Assembly: GCA_963715825.1 (NCBI GenBank)
Contig: CAVQSI010000007.1
Coordinates: 62,001-126,000, forward strand
Origin: Sva-07 sp963715825
Lineage (GTDB): Bacteria > Actinomycetota > Acidimicrobiia > Acidimicrobiales > Ilumatobacteraceae
Length of the DNA stretch: 64,000 nt
Direction: 5' to 3'
The position numbers were made by a program, and so were the translations under genes. Positions 35,825-45,506 of the stretch are shown piece after piece; position 1 is the first letter of the stretch; each line of letters begins with the position of its first letter. The notes under the pieces are model-generated. The model searched no databases. It saw only the letters and a program-made list of their open reading frames with translations, and was not told where the DNA came from.

Positions 35825-36994
35825 ATGATGTCAAGGGGGAGAACTTCCCATTGGAAGCGAACAGCGGGCGTGATACTGGCGCTCGGTCTGGTGGCTGGAG
35901 CCTGCTCGTCGGACAGTGACGACGACGGCGCTGACAGCACCGATGCCGAGACCGAATCGACCGATGCGGAAACGGAATCGACCGACGCCGAGACCGAGAC
36001 AACCGACGCCGAGACGACCGACACCGTCGAGCTCGTCCAGGCCGAAGGTGGCACACTGGCTGCCGTGCAGGAACGCGGGACCGTGATCTGCGGCGCCAAC
36101 GACACACTTCCCGGCTTCGGCATCATCGACGAGGCCGGCGAGTTCGCCGGTTTCGACATCGACTTCTGTCGCGTGGTGGCCGCCGGCGTCCTCGGCGACG
36201 CCGATGCCGTCGAGTACGTCCCGCTGACCGCTGAGGCCCGATTCACGGCGCTGCAGTCCGGTGAGATCGACGTCTTGATCCGCAACACGACGTGGACCGC
36301 CACCCGTGACGGCACCGAAGGCGCCAACTTCCTGTTCACGACGTTCTACGACGGCCAGGGCATGATGGTCCCGGCTTCGACGGGCTTCACCACGCTCGAA
36401 GAGCTCGCCGATGCCAGCATCTGTGTGTTGTCGGGCACGACGACCGAGTTGAACCTCACCTCGGTGATGAACGCCCGCGGCATCCCGTTCACCCCCGTGG
36501 TGTTCGAGGACAACACGCAGCTGCGTCCCGCCTACGAGCAGGGCCAGTGTGAGGCATGGACCTCCGACGCCTCGCAGCTCGCTGCGTTCAAGTCCTCGAT
36601 CGAGGGCGAGGGCGGCGAAGAGCAGTTCATCTTCGCCGAGGTCATCTCCAAGGAGCCGCTCGGCCCCGTCGTCTCCGACGGCGACACCGAGTGGGCGCAG
36701 GCCGTCAACTGGGCGGTCATGTCGACGGTCCAGGCCTGGGAGTTCGGTCTCGACTCGACGAACATCGGCAGCTACGACGGCGAGGACCCGAACATCGCTC
36801 GGTTCCTCGGTCTCGACGGTTTCGACGGCGGCCTCGGCCTGCCGCCGGACTTCGCCGTCCAGGTCGTCGAGCAGGTCGGCAACTACGAGGAGATCTACAA
36901 CGAGCACATCGTGCCGATCGGTCTCTCCCTCGAGGGTTCGCCGAACGCACTGTGGACCGAGGGCGGCCTCATGTACGTGCCGCCGTACCGCTGA
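35825..36994 (+). CDS. aapJ: General L-amino-acid ABC transporter substrate-binding lipoprotein
   Basis: The 389-residue binding protein has a lipoprotein signal (AGVILALGLVAGAC), then an acidic linker built from STDAETE-type heptads (residues about 30-60), and a periplasmic-binding domain that matches AapJ/BztA: GTLAAVQERGTVICGANDTL, PGFGIIDEAGEFAGFDIDFC, and the amino-acid site around TALQSGEIDVLIRNTTW. It delivers amino acids to the AapQM channel. The ribosome binding site GAGGAGG decides for ATG at 35825 (35828 also possible). It heads the aapJQMP operon; a strong hairpin separates it from aapQ. Confidence 0.93.
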   Translation: MMSRGRTSHWKRTAGVILALGLVAGACSSDSDDDGADSTDAETESTDAETESTDAETETTDAETTDTVELVQAEGGTLAAVQERGTVICGANDTLPGFGIIDEAGEFAGFDIDFCRVVAAGVLGDADAVEYVPLTAEARFTALQSGEIDVLIRNTTWTATRDGTEGANFLFTTFYDGQGMMVPASTGFTTLEELADASICVLSGTTTELNLTSVMNARGIPFTPVVFEDNTQLRPAYEQGQCEAWTSDASQLAAFKSSIEGEGGEEQFIFAEVISKEPLGPVVSDGDTEWAQAVNWAVMSTVQAWEFGLDSTNIGSYDGEDPNIARFLGLDGFDGGLGLPPDFAVQVVEQVGNYEEIYNEHIVPIGLSLEGSPNALWTEGGLMYVPPYR

Positions 36995-37042
36995 TCGTCA
37001 GCGGTTGATCGGTTCCGACCGACTCATCAACACCTGAACCTT

Positions 37043-37072
37043 GCGGGGCCCGGCCGAACAGCCGGGCCCCGC
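37043..37072 (+). terminator. Intercistronic hairpin between aapJ and aapQ
   Basis: GCGGGGCCCGGC (37043-37054), loop CGAACA, and GCCGGGCCCCGC (37061-37072) form a perfect 12-bp GC stem. It lies between the binding-protein gene and the permease genes. Such hairpins usually act as partial terminators or 3' stabilisers, so that binding protein is made in excess over the membrane parts. Confidence 0.75.
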
Positions 37073-37113
37073 CCGGGTTCCGACTCGACTACGACTCCTT
37101 GGGGGACTCTGAC

Positions 37114-38343
37114 GTGGCGGACACCATGACGGCCAAGAGCACCGTCGTTTCGACCCGACCGCCGTTCTGGCGTGACATCCGTGTGCTGCGCATCGTTGCG
37201 CAGATCGTCGCCGTGATCCTGGCGATCGTCACCGTCCGGTGGTTGCTCGGCAACCTGACCAGCAACCTCGACGAACAGGGCATCCCGACCGGGTTCGACT
37301 TTCTCGACAACCCTGCCGGCTTCGCGATCCGCGACTCACCGTTCGACCCGTCGTCGCCAGTCCGTGACCTCGTCTGGGTCGGCATCCGCAACACCGCAGC
37401 GATTTCGATCGTCGGCGTCACGATCGCCCTGATCCTCGGGACGTTCGTCGGCATCGGCCGACTCTCGACGAACTGGCTGGTCCGCAAGCTCGCCACGATC
37501 TACGTCGAGACGTTCCGCAACATCCCCGTTCTGGTCATCATCATCTTCTTCGGCTTCGCCCTGTTCACCTTCGGGCCGCTCCCCCAGTTCAACCCGGCCA
37601 ACCCGCCGCAGTTGGTCAAGGTCCCCGGCACCGACAACAACTTGATGATCCTGTCGAGCAGCCGGCTCGGCTTCCCGTCGTTGCAGAACAACGACAACGG
37701 CGGAACGTTCTGGATCATCATGGCGGTCGGCCTCGTCGCGGCCATCGCCGTCTGGATCTGGCGCACCCGGTACAACGAACGCACCGGCGAAGCGCACCAC
37801 CGGGTGATCTACTCGTTCGGCACGCTGCTCGTCGTCGGCACGGCTGCCTACTTCGTACTCCGTGGGCCGGTCTCGATCTCCTGGCCCGTCGTGTCGGACA
37901 GTGGCCGGGTCATCATCGGCGGCATCGGGACCAACGACGGCTACATCGCGATCACCCTGGCCCTCGGCATCTACACCGCCAGCCACATCGCCGAGATCAT
38001 CCGCGGCTCGATCCTCGCCGTACCGAAGGGGCAGATCGAGGCGGGCAATGCGCTCGCACTGTCCGGCTTCCAGCGCTACCGGTTCGTCATCTTGCCCCAG
38101 GCTGCGCGCATCGCGCTGCCTCCGATCATCAACCAGTTCCTCAACCTGGTGAAGAACTCGTCGCTCGCCACTGCGGTTGCGTTCCCCGAGATCACGGCGC
38201 TCACACGAACGGCCATCGGCAACGGCAACCCGGCACCACAGATGATCCTGATCCTGATGGCGTGCTACTTGGCCTTCTCGCTGTTCATCTCCCTGATCCT
38301 CAACATCTTGAACCGCAAGCTCCGGATCGAGGGGAGGTCGTGA
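37114..38343 (+). CDS. aapQ: Amino-acid ABC transporter permease
   Basis: A 409-residue permease of the HisMQ type in its large AapQ form. An N-terminal helix (IVAQIVAVILAIVTVRWLLG) is followed by WVGIRNTAAISIVGVTIALI, an inserted region of extra helices (about 190-270), and the conserved EAA loop (GQIEAGNALALSGFQRYRFV). GTG at 37114 is preceded at 8 bases by GGGGG. It pairs with AapM to form the channel; aapM follows one base after the stop. Confidence 0.92.
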   Translation: MADTMTAKSTVVSTRPPFWRDIRVLRIVAQIVAVILAIVTVRWLLGNLTSNLDEQGIPTGFDFLDNPAGFAIRDSPFDPSSPVRDLVWVGIRNTAAISIVGVTIALILGTFVGIGRLSTNWLVRKLATIYVETFRNIPVLVIIIFFGFALFTFGPLPQFNPANPPQLVKVPGTDNNLMILSSSRLGFPSLQNNDNGGTFWIIMAVGLVAAIAVWIWRTRYNERTGEAHHRVIYSFGTLLVVGTAAYFVLRGPVSISWPVVSDSGRVIIGGIGTNDGYIAITLALGIYTASHIAEIIRGSILAVPKGQIEAGNALALSGFQRYRFVILPQAARIALPPIINQFLNLVKNSSLATAVAFPEITALTRTAIGNGNPAPQMILILMACYLAFSLFISLILNILNRKLRIEGRS

Positions 38344-38344
38344 C

Positions 38345-40075
38345 ATGAGCATGGACTGGGGTTACACCGTCGCCCCCGAAGAAGGCGGCGGCGACATCGC
38401 CAAAGCCCTCGCCGACGCCAACGCGCCACGCCACGGCGATCGCACGCCACGTGAGTGGGTCAGAGCCAACCTCTTCAACAACTGGTACAACTCGATCATC
38501 ACGATCGTGTTCGGCGCGGTCGCGCTCTACGGCGGGTACTACGCCCTGAGGTTCCTGTTCTCGACCGCACAGTGGAACGTGGTCGCCGACAACCTCGAAC
38601 TGTTCATGCTCGGCACCTTCCCGCGGTTGGACCGAACCCGCGTCGTCGTGCAGCTGTTGATGATGAGCGGTGCCATCGGGCTGCTCGTCGGATATTTCCG
38701 TGCCCGCGCCCGGCAGGTCGCCGAGGAGGCGGGCGTCGAACTGATCCCGGTCACCCTCCGCGAGACCATTTCGACGTACGGGTCGATCGCCCTGTTCGTC
38801 GGAGCGAGCCTCGCGATCGGCGCCAGGACCATCGGCCCCTATCTGCTCGTGATCGGGTGTGTCGCGGCCGGCGCCGCCGGATACTTCGCCACCCGCGCAC
38901 TGCCCAACCCACTGTCGAAGATCGTGCTGCTGACACCATTCGCCATCGCTGCGGTCACGCTCACGACGGTGTCCGACCTCAACAATTCGGCGGCCTACAC
39001 CATTGCTGCGGCCATCACCGTGCTGCTGATCGCCGTCAACCTCTCGCAGCGACTGTCACTGATGCTCAGCGCCGGTCTGCTCATGGGCGTCGCCGGATTC
39101 CAGGCAGTGAGCGGCACCGACGGGCTTGCCTGGTTCTTCCTCGCTGCGGCGCTCATCCCATTCGTGTTCGACGTCTTGAGCGACGTGCAGGACCGGCTGC
39201 CGACGGCGGCCGGTTGGATCGGCGTCGCCCTCATCGGCGCAGTGTTCGTGCGCCGGTTGATCGTCGACGGCATCGGCTTCTCGAGCGCGATCGTGCTCGT
39301 TCTCGTCGCACTTGCCGTCATCGGCATGCTGCAGTCGAACCCGGGTCCGGCGTTCAGGATCGGCACCTTCACGGTGCTCGGAGTGGCCGTGTGGCTCATC
39401 GCCGAGTGGATCGATCTCCCCGGCATCGACTGGGCCCTCTGGAGCGGACTGCAGCTCAACATCGCCGTGGCAGGTGCCGCGATCGTGCTGGCGTTCCCGC
39501 TCGGGCTGCTGCTCGCGCTGGCGAGGCGGTCGAGCCTTCCTGTGCTGCGCTACCTGTCGACTGCGTACATCGAGGTCATCCGTGGCGTGCCCCTGATCTC
39601 CCTGCTGCTGATGGGCCAGTTCTTCATCGGCTTCTTCCTCGATACCAGCACTCCGCTGTCGAGTATCACGCGGGCGACCACCGTGATCACCATGTTCTCG
39701 GCGGCGTACATCGCCGAGATCGTGCGTGGCGGGCTCCAATCGGTCGGCGACGGCCAGACCGAGGCCGGTCAGGCGCTCGGCCTCAGCCCGGCACAGATCA
39801 CCCGCCTGCTCGTTCTCCCGCAGGCCCTCCGAAACGTGATCCCGGCGATGGTCGGTCAGTTCATCTCCCTGTTCAAGGACACGAGCCTGCTCGCCATCAT
39901 CGGGGTGATCAACTTCCTCAGTGTGCGCGAGATCGTCCACGCCCAAGAAGCGTTCCGAGGGGTCGGCATCGCCGAGTCGCTCGTCTACGTCGCTTTCGGG
40001 TTCTGGGCGATCTCGTTCGCGATGTCGAGGGAGAGCCAACGACTGGAACGACGCCTCGGAGTGGGCACGCGATGA
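38345..40075 (+). CDS. aapM: Amino-acid ABC transporter permease with extra membrane domain
   Basis: The 576-residue protein is much longer than typical AapM proteins (about 360-390). Its C-terminal 190 residues are the normal HisMQ core (LWSGLQLNIAVAGAAIVLAF, EVIRGVPLISLLLMGQFF, GQTEAGQALGLSPAQITRLL). The region from about residue 140 to 350 holds a run of additional hydrophobic helices (IGARTIGPYLLVIGCVAAGA, FAIAAVTLTTVSDLNNSA, LSLMLSAGLLMGVAGFQAV) with no ABC permease motif. It is translated just after aapQ and overlaps aapP as ATGA. Confidence 0.9.
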   Translation: MSMDWGYTVAPEEGGGDIAKALADANAPRHGDRTPREWVRANLFNNWYNSIITIVFGAVALYGGYYALRFLFSTAQWNVVADNLELFMLGTFPRLDRTRVVVQLLMMSGAIGLLVGYFRARARQVAEEAGVELIPVTLRETISTYGSIALFVGASLAIGARTIGPYLLVIGCVAAGAAGYFATRALPNPLSKIVLLTPFAIAAVTLTTVSDLNNSAAYTIAAAITVLLIAVNLSQRLSLMLSAGLLMGVAGFQAVSGTDGLAWFFLAAALIPFVFDVLSDVQDRLPTAAGWIGVALIGAVFVRRLIVDGIGFSSAIVLVLVALAVIGMLQSNPGPAFRIGTFTVLGVAVWLIAEWIDLPGIDWALWSGLQLNIAVAGAAIVLAFPLGLLLALARRSSLPVLRYLSTAYIEVIRGVPLISLLLMGQFFIGFFLDTSTPLSSITRATTVITMFSAAYIAEIVRGGLQSVGDGQTEAGQALGLSPAQITRLLVLPQALRNVIPAMVGQFISLFKDTSLLAIIGVINFLSVREIVHAQEAFRGVGIAESLVYVAFGFWAISFAMSRESQRLERRLGVGTR

Positions 40076-40929
40076 CTGATCTGGACAATGGAGACGGAAC
40101 CGAGATGCCGGACGGAGCACACATGAACGCAGAGACCAACCAGGGCACCGCACCAACCGAGGTGTTCGCCGACGCCACCCAGATGATGGGCTCCTCGAGC
40201 GAAGTGATGATCGACGTCGAGTCGGTCGACAAGTTCTTCGGGGACTTCCAGGCGTTGCGCGACATCAACATGAAGGTCGGCAAGCAGGAGGTGGTGGTCG
40301 TCATCGGTCCGTCCGGTTCCGGCAAGTCCACGTTGATCCGATGCATCAACCGACTCGAGGCCCACGATCGAGGCCGCATCACTGTCGACGGCGTCGAACT
40401 CTCCGACGACATCCGCAACATCCAAGAGATCCGACGCGAGACCGGCATGGTCTTCCAGAGCTTCAACCTGTTTCCCCACTTGACGGTGCTCGAGAACATC
40501 ACGCTCGCACCGCGGCAGGTCCGTAGGACCCCCAAGGCGAAGGCCGAAGAAGCGGCGATGGAACTCCTGGAACGGGTGAAGATCCCCGAGCAGGCCCGCA
40601 AGTTCCCCGGGCAGTTGTCCGGTGGTCAGCAACAGCGTGTGGCGATCGCTCGATCGTTGGCGATGAACCCGAAGGTCATCCTGTTCGACGAGCCGACCTC
40701 GGCGCTCGACCCGGAGATGATCAAGGAAGTGCTCGACACGATGCAGGAGTTGGCGTCGAGCGGCATGACGATGATCTGTGTCACCCACGAGATGGGGTTC
40801 GCCCGCGAGGTCGCCGACCGCGTGGTCTTCATGTCGGACGGCCAGATCGTCGAGGTGGGAACCCCGGAGCACTTCTTCGAGAACCCCAGCGAAGACCGCA
40901 CCAAGGCATTCCTCGCGCAGATCCTGTAG
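40072..40929 (+). CDS. aapP: Amino-acid ABC transporter ATP-binding protein
   Basis: The 285-residue ATPase drives the importer. It has Walker A GPSGSGKST, Q-loop VFQSFNLFPHLTVLENI, signature LSGGQQQRVAIARS, Walker B VILFDEPTSALDPEM and switch histidine VTHEMGF. The first 42 residues are an acidic extension not found in most homologues; an internal ATG before the core could also start translation. Its ATG overlaps the aapM stop, completing the aapJQMP operon. Confidence 0.95.
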   Translation: MTDLDNGDGTEMPDGAHMNAETNQGTAPTEVFADATQMMGSSSEVMIDVESVDKFFGDFQALRDINMKVGKQEVVVVIGPSGSGKSTLIRCINRLEAHDRGRITVDGVELSDDIRNIQEIRRETGMVFQSFNLFPHLTVLENITLAPRQVRRTPKAKAEEAAMELLERVKIPEQARKFPGQLSGGQQQRVAIARSLAMNPKVILFDEPTSALDPEMIKEVLDTMQELASSGMTMICVTHEMGFAREVADRVVFMSDGQIVEVGTPEHFFENPSEDRTKAFLAQIL

Positions 40930-40996
40930 CCAATTTTCGGGGAGTTCTCACCGCCACGGCTCTTGTCATCGGCACCGGTCTGTCAGACTCTGCGCC

Positions 40997-41843
40997 GTGA
41001 CCGACACCGACGACACCCCCGCCGCCGCTTCGCCCGACGACCCGTCCGAGAAGTCCGCGAAGCGGTGGTTCAAGTGGGTGATCATCGGCGTCGTTGCTGC
41101 CGTGGTGCTCGTCTTCGGCGCGATCTTCATCTACGCGAACTTCATCAACGACTCGCCCGACGCGCTCGACGAGTCCGACCTGTCGGATGCGCTCGTCGCC
41201 ACGACCGAGCCGCCGACCAGCGAGGCCCCGGACGTCACCGCCGACACGGCCACCGGGTCCACCACGGCGACCACGGCGCCCGCCGACACCGCGCCGACGA
41301 CCGAGGCCGCAGCGGCCGACAACTTCGACGGCGATTGGGTGCCGACCACCGCCTCCGAGTTCGGCTACCGGGTCGACGAGGTGCTCGCCGGCGTGAACAC
41401 CACCGCCGTGGGTCGCAGCAACGAGATCGAGGGGCTGCTCACGATCGAGGGCACCACCGCCACCGTGGTCGACATCACCGTGCAGATCGAGAACATCACC
41501 AGCGACGATTCGCTGCGCGACGGTCAGTTCACCGGGCGCATCATGAACGCCGCCGAGTTCCCGACCGCCGAGTTCCGCATCACCGAACCGATCGATTTCG
41601 GGCAGATCCCCGTCGGCGACGAGCAGGTCACGGCGACCGCCGTCGGCGAGTTGACGCTGCGCGGCGTGACCAACCCGGTCACGTTCGAGGTCACCGCACA
41701 GACCACCGAGGGCCGTATCGGCGTCCTCGGTTCGATCCCGGTCGTGTTCGAGGACTATGACATCGAGAACCCGTCGTTCGGCTCGATCGCGAGCCGAGGA
41801 CAACGGCCTCGTCGAGTTCGTCCTCGTCTTCGAACGGGCCTGA
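40997..41843 (+). CDS. Membrane-anchored YceI-like protein, frameshifted near the end
   Basis: After correction the 281-residue protein has an N-terminal membrane anchor (WVIIGVVAAVVLVFGAIFIYA), a Thr/Ala-rich linker, and a YceI-like lipid-binding barrel (STF-type fold: FGYRVDEVLAG, SLRDGQFTGRIMNAAEFPTA, GELTLRGVTNPVTFEV). Family members bind isoprenoid or fatty-acid-like ligands. The frame breaks at the CC 41794-41795. One C less gives EDNGLVEFVLVFERA and TGA at 41843, the expected C-terminus. CAGACT ends 7 bases before the GTG. Confidence 0.87.
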
Positions 41844-41883
41844 CCAGTCACGCGGTGCCAGTCACCGGCGTCACTGGTCAGGC
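41838..41883. terminator. Bidirectional hairpin between yceI and the ABC exporter operon
   Basis: GCCTGACCAGT (41838-41848) pairs with ACTGGTCAGGC (41873-41883); after one mismatch, CGTG-type pairs continue (ACGC with GCGT) and an inner GGTG/CACC stem closes the loop. The element contains the stop codons of both convergent genes, so it can serve as terminator for each strand. Confidence 0.75.
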
Positions 41884-43668
41884 GCCGGCGACGGGTTGGC
41901 TCTTCTGCCAGGCGGCGGCGAGCGCGGCGTAGCGGCCACCGAGCGCCAGGAGTTCGTCGTGGTTGCCGAGTTCGACCAGGCGGCCACCGTCGATCACGCC
42001 GATACGGTCGGCGCGCTGAATCGTCGAGAGTCGGTGCGCCACCACGATCGTCGTGCGGCCGCTCATCAGCGAGTCGAGTGCGTGCTCGACGATGAACTCG
42101 GTGCCCGGGTCGAGGTTGCTCGTCGCCTCGTCGAGCACCAGCACCGCCGGGTCGACCAGCGCCGCACGAGCCAACGACACCAGTTGGCGTTCGCCCGCCG
42201 ACAGCCGCGAGCCGCGCTCGCGCACCTCGGTGTGGATGCCATCGGCGAACTCGTCGAACCGTTCGAGCGCACCGATCGCAGCGAACGCCTCACGCACGTC
42301 GTCGTCGGTGGCGTCAGCGCGTGCGATGCGGACGTTGTCGGCGATCGTGCCGCCGAACAGGAACCCTTCCTGAGGCACTACGACGACGCGGTGACGCAGC
42401 GATGCGAGCGTCGCGTCACGCAGGTCGATGCCGCCGAACGTGATCGTGCCGTCGGTGGGGTCGTACAGCCGAGCCATCAGCTTCGCGAGCGTCGACTTGC
42501 CGGCGCCGGTCGGGCCGACCAGCGCCAGCCGTTCGCCGTCGGCGACGGTGATCGAGACGTCGCTCAGCACGGGGGCCTCGGTGTTCGGGTAGCGGAACCC
42601 GATCCGGTCGACCACCATCGACCCGGTCCGCGGCAGGTCCTCGGTGCCGTCGTCGACATCGGGTTCGGTGTCGAGGATGCCGAACAGCTTGTTGAGCGAC
42701 GCCGCCGACGACTGCACCGTGTTGTAGAGCTGTGACAGCTGCTGGACCGGTTCGAAGAGCTGGGCGTACAGCAACACGACGGTCACGATCTGGCCGATCT
42801 CGACGTCGCCCCGCGAGTACAGCCAACCGCCGACCGCGACGATCAACGCCGTCGCCAGGACGCCGGCGGTCTCGACGAGACCGAAGTACCACGTCGACAC
42901 CCGCACGCTGTGCACGTGCGAGTCGTACAGCTCGCGGTTCGACTCCTTGAAGCGACGCTGCTGCTCGGGCTCACGGGCGTAGGCCTGGATCACGCGGACC
43001 CCGGCGATGCCCTCCTGAAGTGCCGACAGGTTCTGCCCGATGTTCTCGCGCACGTCGAGGTACGCCGCGTTCGAGTCGCGTTGGAACTTGCGTGACGCGA
43101 CGATGATGATCGGCATCACCAGCAGCCCCGCCAGCGCCAGCTGCCATGACGTGAGGAACGCTGCGACCAGGGCGAAACCGACCAACAAGATCGCCGCCAC
43201 GAACTGCAGCAGGCCCCATTGGACGAGTTCGCCCATCGACTCGATGTCGGCGGTCATACGGGCAACGAGCACGCCGGACTTGTTGCGGTCGAAGAACGCC
43301 AGCGACTGCTTCTGGATGTGATCGAAGACCCTGATGCGCAGGGCGCGCAGGAAGCCTTCGCCGGCCCGGTTGATCAGGATGTACTGCTGACGCGCCGCCA
43401 GATAGGCCACCACGGTGAGGCCCATGTAGAAGATGACGGCGTTGCGCAGCACGCCCGTGTCGCCAGGCGGGGTGATGCCGTTGTCGATCGCCCACCCGAG
43501 GATGACGGGACCGAGCACCACGCCGAGGGTCGACACGGCGGTGAACGCCAGTGCCCCGGCGATGGTCTTCTTGAATGGCAGCGCCATGCGTCCGGCGCGG
43601 CGCAGGACCTTCTTGGCCTCGTCGGCGTCGAGTTTGTCCTCGTCGGAGATGGCACCCATCGCGTGCAT
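41878..43668 (-). CDS. ABC exporter subunit (consensus ATPase site half), type IV
   Basis: The 596-residue half-transporter has six helices (residues about 30-320) and an ATPase domain: Walker A GPTGAGKST, signature LSAGERQLVSLARA, Walker B AVLVLDEATSNLD with the catalytic Glu, H-loop VAHRLSTIQ. Its signature motif is altered (SAGE for SGGQ), while its Walker B is intact; the partner encoded upstream has the reverse. Together they form a heterodimer with one active and one degenerate ATP site, like TM287/288 or LmrCD. Its start overlaps the partner's stop (TGATG). Substrate unknown. Confidence 0.92.
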   Translation of the reverse strand: MHAMGAISDEDKLDADEAKKVLRRAGRMALPFKKTIAGALAFTAVSTLGVVLGPVILGWAIDNGITPPGDTGVLRNAVIFYMGLTVVAYLAARQQYILINRAGEGFLRALRIRVFDHIQKQSLAFFDRNKSGVLVARMTADIESMGELVQWGLLQFVAAILLVGFALVAAFLTSWQLALAGLLVMPIIIVASRKFQRDSNAAYLDVRENIGQNLSALQEGIAGVRVIQAYAREPEQQRRFKESNRELYDSHVHSVRVSTWYFGLVETAGVLATALIVAVGGWLYSRGDVEIGQIVTVVLLYAQLFEPVQQLSQLYNTVQSSAASLNKLFGILDTEPDVDDGTEDLPRTGSMVVDRIGFRYPNTEAPVLSDVSITVADGERLALVGPTGAGKSTLAKLMARLYDPTDGTITFGGIDLRDATLASLRHRVVVVPQEGFLFGGTIADNVRIARADATDDDVREAFAAIGALERFDEFADGIHTEVRERGSRLSAGERQLVSLARAALVDPAVLVLDEATSNLDPGTEFIVEHALDSLMSGRTTIVVAHRLSTIQRADRIGVIDGGRLVELGNHDELLALGGRYAALAAAWQKSQPVAGA

Positions 43669-45506
43669 CAGTCGCCCCCTACCGGCGTGGTGGAGTCGGC
43701 AGCGAGCTCGGCTCGCTGCTCGTCGTCCTCGGCCTCCATCGCTGCGAGCACCTCGCGATATCGCGGCTCGCGATCGAGCAGTTCCTGGTGCGGACCCGAA
43801 GCGACCACCCGACCGCCGTCGAGCAGCACGACGGTGTCGGCGAGGGCGATCGTGCCCGGGCGGTGCGCGATCACGATCGTGGTGCGCCCGTCCATCACCG
43901 TCGACATGGCCGACCGGATCTCGTGTTCCTTCGAGGGGTCGACCGCCGAGGTGGCGTCGTCGAGCACGAGCACCCGCGGGTCGGCGAGGATCGCTCGTGC
44001 GATGGCGATGCGTTGGCGCTGGCCGCCCGACAGCGAGAAGCCGCGCTCGCCGAGCTTCGTGTCGTAGGCCTCCGGCAACCCCATGATGAAGTCGTGGGCG
44101 CCGGCGAGTCGGGCGGCGCGCTCGATCGACTCACGATCGGCGTCGGGTTCGGCGAACGCGATGTTCGCAGCAACCGAGTCGTGGAACAGCAGCGTGTCCT
44201 CGAACACGATGCCGACGGCGCGCCGAACATCGTGGACCGCCAGATCCCGCACGTTGACGCCGTCGATCCGGACTCGACCCTCGTCGACGTCGTAGAACCG
44301 AACGAGCAGGCGGGCGACCGTCGACTTGCCCGAACCGGTCGCACCGACGAGCGCGACCGACTCGCCGGGTGCGAGGTCGAGATCGAAGCCGTCGAGCACC
44401 GGTGCTGCGGGGTCGTAGCCGAATCGGACGCCACGGAACTCGACGGCGCCGGCGCGCTCGGCGGGGGGCAACGACAGCGGACGATCGGGGTCGACGACGA
44501 TGGGCGCCGTGTCGAGGATCTCATTGACCCGCTCGAGCGCTGCGCCGGCCCGCTGGGCCCACGCGATCGTCATGCCGAGCATTCGCAGCGGTCCCACCAG
44601 GAGCGCGACGTAGAAGTTGAACTGCACCAACTGACCGACGGTGAGGTCACCGTTGATCACCTGCATGCCGCCGACGGCAAGCACGGCGACGAGCCCGAGC
44701 TGCGGGAGCAGTTCGATGGCCGGCAGGTACTTCGCGCGTATCCGAGCCGCATCGATCGAGGCCGCACGGATGTCATCCGCCTCCGTCACCAAGCGCTTCG
44801 ATTGGACGGCTTCGGCGCCGAAGCCCTTGATGACACGAACGCCGCCGACGGTCTCTTCGACCACGGTGGCCAACTCGGCTTGCTCGGCCTGCACGGCGAG
44901 GACTGCCGAGTGGATCGACTGCGAGAACCGGCGCCCGGCGATGTTGACGAAGGGCAACGGCGCCAGGGCGATGAGTGCGAGCTTCCAATCGGTGGCGAAC
45001 AGGATGACCGAGACGGCGATGATCATCGAGAAGTTCGACACGGTGATCGGGATCATCACGACGAACGACTGGATCTGATTCAGGTCGCTCGACGATCGGC
45101 TCATCAGCTGACCGGTCTGAGCACGGTCGTGGTAGCCGATGTGCAGCGACAGGATGTGGTTGAACATCTGCTCGCGCAGCCGCGTCTCGGTCCAGCGGGC
45201 CTCGCGAAACGCATAGAACCGCCGCAGCGCAGTGAAGAGGCCGATGGCGACGCCGGCGAGCGCGATCAACGACACCCACAGCACCAACATGTCGTCCTGC
45301 TCGATGCCGCGGTCGATGCTGTAGCGCACCAGCAGCGGCACCGAGACCTTGGCGACCATCCACAGCAGGCCGATCGCACTGCCGATGATCAGGTTCTTGC
45401 GCTGCGCCCGCAACGTCGACGACAGCAGCTTCCACCGCGACGGCGGGTCGTGCGCGTCGGTTTCGGGGGTCGGGACCTCGTTCAGTGTGGCGGTGTCAGC
45501 ACTCAC
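43668..45506 (-). CDS. ABC exporter subunit (degenerate ATPase site half), type IV
   Basis: The 612-residue partner subunit has six helices and an ATPase domain with Walker A GATGSGKST, an intact signature LSGGQRQRIAIARA, and Walker B RVLVLDDATSAVD in which the catalytic Glu is Asp; the H-loop reads IAHRPGTI. It complements the altered signature of the downstream subunit to make one canonical and one degenerate nucleotide site. GTG at 45506 directly follows the stop codon of the ArsC-like gene, so the three genes form one translationally linked operon. Confidence 0.92.
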   Translation of the reverse strand: MSADTATLNEVPTPETDAHDPPSRWKLLSSTLRAQRKNLIIGSAIGLLWMVAKVSVPLLVRYSIDRGIEQDDMLVLWVSLIALAGVAIGLFTALRRFYAFREARWTETRLREQMFNHILSLHIGYHDRAQTGQLMSRSSSDLNQIQSFVVMIPITVSNFSMIIAVSVILFATDWKLALIALAPLPFVNIAGRRFSQSIHSAVLAVQAEQAELATVVEETVGGVRVIKGFGAEAVQSKRLVTEADDIRAASIDAARIRAKYLPAIELLPQLGLVAVLAVGGMQVINGDLTVGQLVQFNFYVALLVGPLRMLGMTIAWAQRAGAALERVNEILDTAPIVVDPDRPLSLPPAERAGAVEFRGVRFGYDPAAPVLDGFDLDLAPGESVALVGATGSGKSTVARLLVRFYDVDEGRVRIDGVNVRDLAVHDVRRAVGIVFEDTLLFHDSVAANIAFAEPDADRESIERAARLAGAHDFIMGLPEAYDTKLGERGFSLSGGQRQRIAIARAILADPRVLVLDDATSAVDPSKEHEIRSAMSTVMDGRTTIVIAHRPGTIALADTVVLLDGGRVVASGPHQELLDREPRYREVLAAMEAEDDEQRAELAADSTTPVGGD

